Positions 21,685 through 24,973 of a DNA stretch of 24,973 nt are shown in pieces. The position numbers were made by a program, and so were the translations under genes. Where the stretch lies: positions 1 to 24,973 of IMG/VR virus record IMGVR_UViG_3300042545_001367. The stretch is one strand, 5' to 3'. Numbering within the stretch: the first letter of the stretch is position 1; every line of letters starts with the position of its first letter. The DNA is from a virus. The notes under the pieces were generated by a model. The model saw only the letters and a list, made by a program, of their open reading frames with translations, was not told the DNA's origin and did no database searches.

Positions 21685-21718
21685 GGGGTTGTTGTTGGTT
21701 TGGGTTTGTCGGCTCTGA

Positions 21719-21784
21719 CCTGTGCGCGCCCAGCGGACCCGCACAGGCCAGAGGCCGGCGTCCCTCCCCCGAAGGACGCCGGCC
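21719..21784. terminator. Twin strong hairpins after the capsid gene
   Basis: Two perfect inverted repeats: CCTGTGCG/CGCACAGG (21719-21726, 21740-21747) and GGCCGGCGTCC/GGACGCCGGCC (21753-21763, 21774-21784). No T-run on the minus strand, so attenuation or mRNA processing is more likely than simple termination. They would set the excess of capsid over downstream proteins. Confidence 0.55.
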
Positions 21785-21799
21785 CACCCAACCAAACTG

Positions 21800-23323
21800 C
21801 TAGCCGCCGATTTCCGGCGGGTTGTACACGACGGGGACGAGCACGAAGCCGCGGGGAGCGCCCGCGGTGTCTTTGCTCACGTCCACGCCCATCACGCCCT
21901 CGATGGCCGCTGCCACCTGCATGGAGTAGTCATCCGTGTCGGTGAACGACATGGAACCGCTCAGGCTCATGCTGCGGGGCTGGTAGTTCGTGCGACCATT
22001 CACCGCGGTGGACGGGTCGCCCATTGCGCCGCCGCCGTAGGCGATGAGCGCCGCGCCGGAGCCGAGGGCGCCGACGTAGCCGATCACTTCGCCTTTGGCG
22101 TTGCACTGGTAGATGGGAGCGCCGACGGGGTGAGCGTCGGAGTTCACCGCCGAGTTCCAGGTCACGCTGCCGAGCGTGGTCACGCGCGTGCCGGAAGCAG
22201 CAGAGCCGAGGCGTTCGGTCGTGGCGATCGTGGTGCCGAGGTTGTCCGTGCTGCCGGTGTAGGAATACATGCCCCACTTGCCCGCCGCCGCGCCCGTGTG
22301 ATTCCAGATTTTCAGGTAATACACGTTCGTGTCGGCGCTGATGCTCTCGCCCTCGTACTGAGTGAAGGCGATGTTCCCCGAGAAGTAGCGGAAGTAATCG
22401 GGGCCGGTGGTATTGCCGGAGCCGCCGCCCTTGATCGTCACCACGCCGGTGCCGGCGCTGATCGCCTCGCCGAGCTTCGCCTTCGCATTGAAGAACGAGC
22501 CGATGGGGCCGTTGTGGTCGTCGTCAACCGTGTTCCAGTGGAACAGGGTCTGCCCGCGCCAGTTCGAGAACCCGCCTTCGGTGATCGTGTTCGAGTCACC
22601 GCGATTCTCGGAATGAATGTTCCGGTTCACGTAGTCGTCGTTGCTGTACAACGGCAGGAAGACGTCGTTCGGCGCGAAGAACAGATACTGCGGGATCTGC
22701 GCGCCCGCTTTGCTGGTCGCATTGCGGATGGCAGGTGCGCCGATGGTCGCGAGCCGGCTGGTCGCGTATTCGATCACGTTCGGCGAGATCACATCCGAAG
22801 CCGTGAGAGCGCCGATGCTCCCGCGGTTGTTCGGGTAGTAGATGTTGTGGCCGGCGACGGCGCGCTGGAGCCAGCGTTGCATGATGAAGTCCGTGCGGAT
22901 GCCGCCGAGCCAGAGATCCAGCTCATCGGCGATGGCCTCGGGAACGCTCTTGCCGACCGCCATGAGACGGAGCTGCTTGCGCGTCCACGAGGAAGCATTG
23001 CGCACGAAGTCAATGCGGACCTGGTGAGTGCCGAATTTCAGCTTCTCCTCGTTTCCGCGAAGCGTGGCCTCGCCGAGAATCGGCTTGGCCTTGAGCGCGC
23101 CGTGACGAGTGAAGTGGACCGTCTCCCCGGCTGCTTTGCTCAGGTCTGTGACCCGGCAGATGGGGAAGCCGAGGGCGCCATCCGGCCCCTCGAAGCGTTT
23201 GAACACATCCCCGGTGTTGCCGGTGGAGCGTTTGAGCAGGTTGCTGAACAGGACATTGATGCTGTTCGGGTTGGCGGAGCGAATTGCTGCGCCGGTCTGA
23301 GCGTTGAAGTTTGCGACTGACAT
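21800..23323 (-). CDS. Major capsid protein, N4 gp56-like family
   Basis: 507 residues, the shell-forming coat protein. Family features at the N-terminus: INVLFSNLLKRSTGNTGDVF, then FPICRVTDLSKAAGETVHFT, LKAKPILGEATLRGNEEKLK, FGTHQVRIDFVRNASSWTRK and RLMAVGKSVPEAIADELDLW. This series matches the N4 gp56-type capsid family. The middle holds capsid A-domain-like segments (IPQYLFFAPNDVFLPLYSND) and a long beta-rich insertion (about 245-400). It ends near AGAPRGFVLVPVVYNPPEIGG, where the A domain closes. A strong GGAGG precedes the ATG at 23323. Confidence 0.88.
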   Translation of the reverse strand: MSVANFNAQTGAAIRSANPNSINVLFSNLLKRSTGNTGDVFKRFEGPDGALGFPICRVTDLSKAAGETVHFTRHGALKAKPILGEATLRGNEEKLKFGTHQVRIDFVRNASSWTRKQLRLMAVGKSVPEAIADELDLWLGGIRTDFIMQRWLQRAVAGHNIYYPNNRGSIGALTASDVISPNVIEYATSRLATIGAPAIRNATSKAGAQIPQYLFFAPNDVFLPLYSNDDYVNRNIHSENRGDSNTITEGGFSNWRGQTLFHWNTVDDDHNGPIGSFFNAKAKLGEAISAGTGVVTIKGGGSGNTTGPDYFRYFSGNIAFTQYEGESISADTNVYYLKIWNHTGAAAGKWGMYSYTGSTDNLGTTIATTERLGSAASGTRVTTLGSVTWNSAVNSDAHPVGAPIYQCNAKGEVIGYVGALGSGAALIAYGGGAMGDPSTAVNGRTNYQPRSMSLSGSMSFTDTDDYSMQVAAAIEGVMGVDVSKDTAGAPRGFVLVPVVYNPPEIGG

Positions 23324-23402
23324 GGTGCCTCCTTCCGGGCGAATGCCCGAAGTGCTCCCGCGATGCGGGAGGGGTTTGCTGCAAACGGAGGCTTCTGATT
23401 GA

Positions 23403-23433
23403 CCGCGTGAGGGCGGAACGCCCTTTTACGCGG
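23403..23433. repeat. Dispersed palindromic repeat, copy 2
   Basis: CCGCGTGAGGGCGGAACG followed by CCCTTTTACGCGG, a double-nested hairpin (CCGCGT/ACGCGG outside, GGGCG/CGCCC inside). It ends a few bases from the stop of the scaffold-like gene. Confidence 0.75.
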
Positions 23434-23436
23434 CGG

Positions 23437-24564
23437 CTACGTCAGCGCACGCATGGCGGCACGGATGTCATCCGCACTCGCATCACTGCGCGACGCTCGC
23501 GCCAACAGATTGCCTCCGTCATCGGCCCCGTTTCCGGTGGCCAGCATCGCGACTCGCGTCCCCTGCTTGGATGGCACCACCCTCGGCTTCGCCGCCTCTT
23601 TCGAGACTGCCGCCGCGGGCTTCTTCCCGGTCTTCCCCGTCAACATCACACGCCCGAGGGCGAGTGCCGTGAGTTCAGAAGGCCAGTTTGGATTTTTGAA
23701 AAAACTCGGATCCGACTTTTCCTTTTCAGCCAGCACCTTGTTCGCCTCCGCGTTCAACGGTGTGCCTGGGGTAGTCAGCTCCGGCAGTTCTTTTCCGAGA
23801 CGTGCAAATTCCGCGTCCTCGCGCGCCTGCCGCTCCGTCACCTCTGCTTTCGCCGCGGCTTTCGCCGTCTGCGTCAGTTCAAAAAGCTCGGCCTTCGCCT
23901 CGTCCAGCGCGTCCTCGATGCGAGTCTCCTCGTCGAAGTCGAACCGGCTCTTGGCTTCTGCCCGTGCCTTCTTCAGTTCAGCGACCTTTGCGGTAGCTGC
24001 CGCGAGCGGGGATTGCGCTTCCTGTGCGGGTTCCTCGACCGCGGCCTCCGCCGCTGCCTGAGTCGCGTGAGGGCTCTCAGTCCCTTTTGCGCGAAACTCG
24101 AATCCCACTTCCGCCAGCGCATCCGCCAGGCTCAGACCCTTGTTCTCCCGCACGAGATCCTGCGCAGCAATCAGCAGCGCCTGGTCCTTCGCGGGAAAGC
24201 GGTGGATCTGAATCCTCCGCGGCTGTCCCTTCGGCGCTTCATCCCCGTCGTCGGCTTGCGCCGTGGTCGTGGATTCCTCGCCTTGGGTGCCTTCCGTCTC
24301 AGTATCCTCAGTGCCATCGTCAGCTTCGCCGCCCGCGGTGTCCGTGAACTCTGCCGCACCGCTTTCGAGTTGCCTCATTGCGTTGCGAACGTCGTCTTCG
24401 GAGCCGTTGGCGAGGATGTCCGCCAGCGATGTCGGGGATGCGGGGGCTTGCGCCGCGGCCTCCCCTGATGCCTGCGTGTCCGCCTCCGCGGAGTTGCCGG
24501 CTTGCGCGTCAGTTTGGTCTTCGGACGCGGCCTCCGCCGCGCCGTCAGTGGTAGCTGTCTGCAT
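23437..24564 (-). CDS. Scaffold-like (head assembly) protein
   Basis: 375 residues, strongly acidic at the N-terminus (about 1-110, Asp/Glu/Ala/Thr-rich), with a central coiled coil (about 185-255: AATAKVAELKKARAEAKSRF, then ALDEAKAELFELTQTAKAAA) and a basic C-terminal end. Acidic/helical low-complexity proteins directly before the capsid gene are usually scaffolds, which guide shell assembly and are removed later. The segment RAKGTESPHATQ is encoded by a diverged dispersed palindrome. No protease motif found. Confidence 0.72.
   Translation of the reverse strand: MQTATTDGAAEAASEDQTDAQAGNSAEADTQASGEAAAQAPASPTSLADILANGSEDDVRNAMRQLESGAAEFTDTAGGEADDGTEDTETEGTQGEESTTTAQADDGDEAPKGQPRRIQIHRFPAKDQALLIAAQDLVRENKGLSLADALAEVGFEFRAKGTESPHATQAAAEAAVEEPAQEAQSPLAAATAKVAELKKARAEAKSRFDFDEETRIEDALDEAKAELFELTQTAKAAAKAEVTERQAREDAEFARLGKELPELTTPGTPLNAEANKVLAEKEKSDPSFFKNPNWPSELTALALGRVMLTGKTGKKPAAAVSKEAAKPRVVPSKQGTRVAMLATGNGADDGGNLLARASRSDASADDIRAAMRALT
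24063..24094. repeat. Dispersed palindromic repeat, copy 3 (inside the scaffold gene)
   Basis: TCGCGTGAGGG ... CCCTTTTGCGCGA, a diverged version of the 31-nt hairpin, in frame within the scaffold-like gene. Confidence 0.55.
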
Positions 24565-24839
24565 GTCCCGTTTTCGTCTGCGGGACTTTTCCTGTCAACG
24601 TCTAAATTCTCAGACCTTCACACGGGGGATGGATGAACCGCGAAGCAGCGAAGCGGCGAATGGGACCGAGCAGAGAAAGTTCTGACTTTGGACGTTGGGC
24701 GTTGGACGTTCGCTCTTCACACAAACCGCGGCGAACGCGGCGAGCGCGGCGCTCCTAAATCTTTTCCGCTCATCCCACGCCGCGACCGCCGCGACCGCCG
24801 CGGTAACTCTTCCCCCTTCGTTCCTTCTGAGCCAGGGAT
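24565..24839. other. Intergenic island of host-type repeats
   Basis: 275 bp without a convincing gene. It holds TTGGACGTTGGGCGTTGG (about 24688-24705), also present at 12603; a CGGCGAACGCGGCGAGCGC tract (about 24730-24751); and CCGCGACCG tandem units (about 24780-24802). The frame across it reads as Ala/Val/Arg low complexity. Promoters for the scaffold-capsid operon would be expected here, but I see no clear -35/-10. Confidence 0.6.
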
Positions 24840-24973
24840 TCACGGGCGGGCAAACTGCCAGTGCATCCAGTCGAAGTCCCTCGCGCGGCCATAGCTGACT
24901 GCGCCCTCGCCCTCGATGATTTTCCACATCGGCAGGTATTCGAGGCGGGCAAACCGCGCAGTGCGCTTCGTCT
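24840..24973 (-). CDS. C-terminus of an upstream head-region protein (cut by window edge)
   Basis: Only the last 44 residues are visible, ending TGA at 24842-24840. They include ARFARLEYLPMWKIIEGEGA, then VSYGRARDFDWMHWQFARP. The aromatic-rich, well-structured end and normal codon use show it is a real gene. In this genome order a gene before the scaffold would be portal or a portal-associated protein, but the residues are too few to tell. Confidence 0.6.
   Translation of the reverse strand, partial: TKRTARFARLEYLPMWKIIEGEGAVSYGRARDFDWMHWQFARP

Noticed and set aside
21722-23320. 532-codon plus-strand frame opposite the capsid gene
   Set aside because: Shadow of the capsid gene; no start signal and unnatural Arg/His/Val composition.
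24610-24927. 105-codon minus-strand frame across the repeat island
   Set aside because: It is built from tandem-repeat translation (Ala/Val runs, ERPTPN) and overlaps the better-supported partial gene at 24840-24973.
1-24973. Direct circular closure of the two window ends
   Set aside because: Joining base 1 to base 24973 continues terL into an implausible frame, so sequence is missing between the ends.

Overview
The window is a high-GC, densely packed phage or prophage genome segment. It has small and large terminase subunits, a major capsid protein of the N4 gp56-like family, a scaffold-like protein, adaptor and fibre-like proteins, a replication operon, two tyrosine recombinases and a probable attachment site. 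The host cannot be read directly. The GC bias, the integrase style and the host-type intergenic repeats hint at a Verrucomicrobiota-like Gram-negative bacterium, but this is a weak inference.

Layout. 1-2985: large terminase, running off the left edge and interrupted by an intein with a LAGLIDADG-type endonuclease, preceded by the small terminase. 3005-4033: an integron-type integrase (IntI-like). 4030-7280: six small genes (acetyltransferase-like, three zinc-ribbon proteins, a DNA methyltransferase, one unknown). Each gene junction sits inside an imperfect palindrome with extrahelical bases on one arm, the signature of integron attC sites. 7275-14215: a leftward early operon (VRR-NUC nuclease, DnaC-like ATPase, replication-initiator-like protein, DUF2303 protein, excisionase-like protein, many small ORFs), largely joined by 4-nt ATGA overlaps. 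14216-14294: a regulatory gap between two divergent ribbon-helix-helix genes. 14295-16631: a rightward operon of RHH regulator, Cys-rich lipoprotein, membrane protein and tyrosine integrase, again joined by ATGA overlaps. 16632-17050: probable attP with a tRNA-Leu-like T-arm core. 17051-17512: an HTH regulator. 17513-24973: leftward structural genes (fibre-like proteins, adaptor, capsid, scaffold, and the C-terminus of an upstream gene).

Read on the minus strand, the order small terminase, large terminase, (edge) ... (edge), scaffold, capsid, adaptor, fibre, integrase, early genes is that of one circularly permuted temperate phage. The portal gene would lie in the missing arc. No tape-measure gene is seen, which fits a short-tailed phage, and no lysis genes were recognised.

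The standout feature is the apparent integron embedded in the phage early operon. The integrase and attC-like sites have canonical relative orientation, but the cassette ORFs run the opposite way, so they would be transcribed by the phage operon rather than by an integron cassette promoter.
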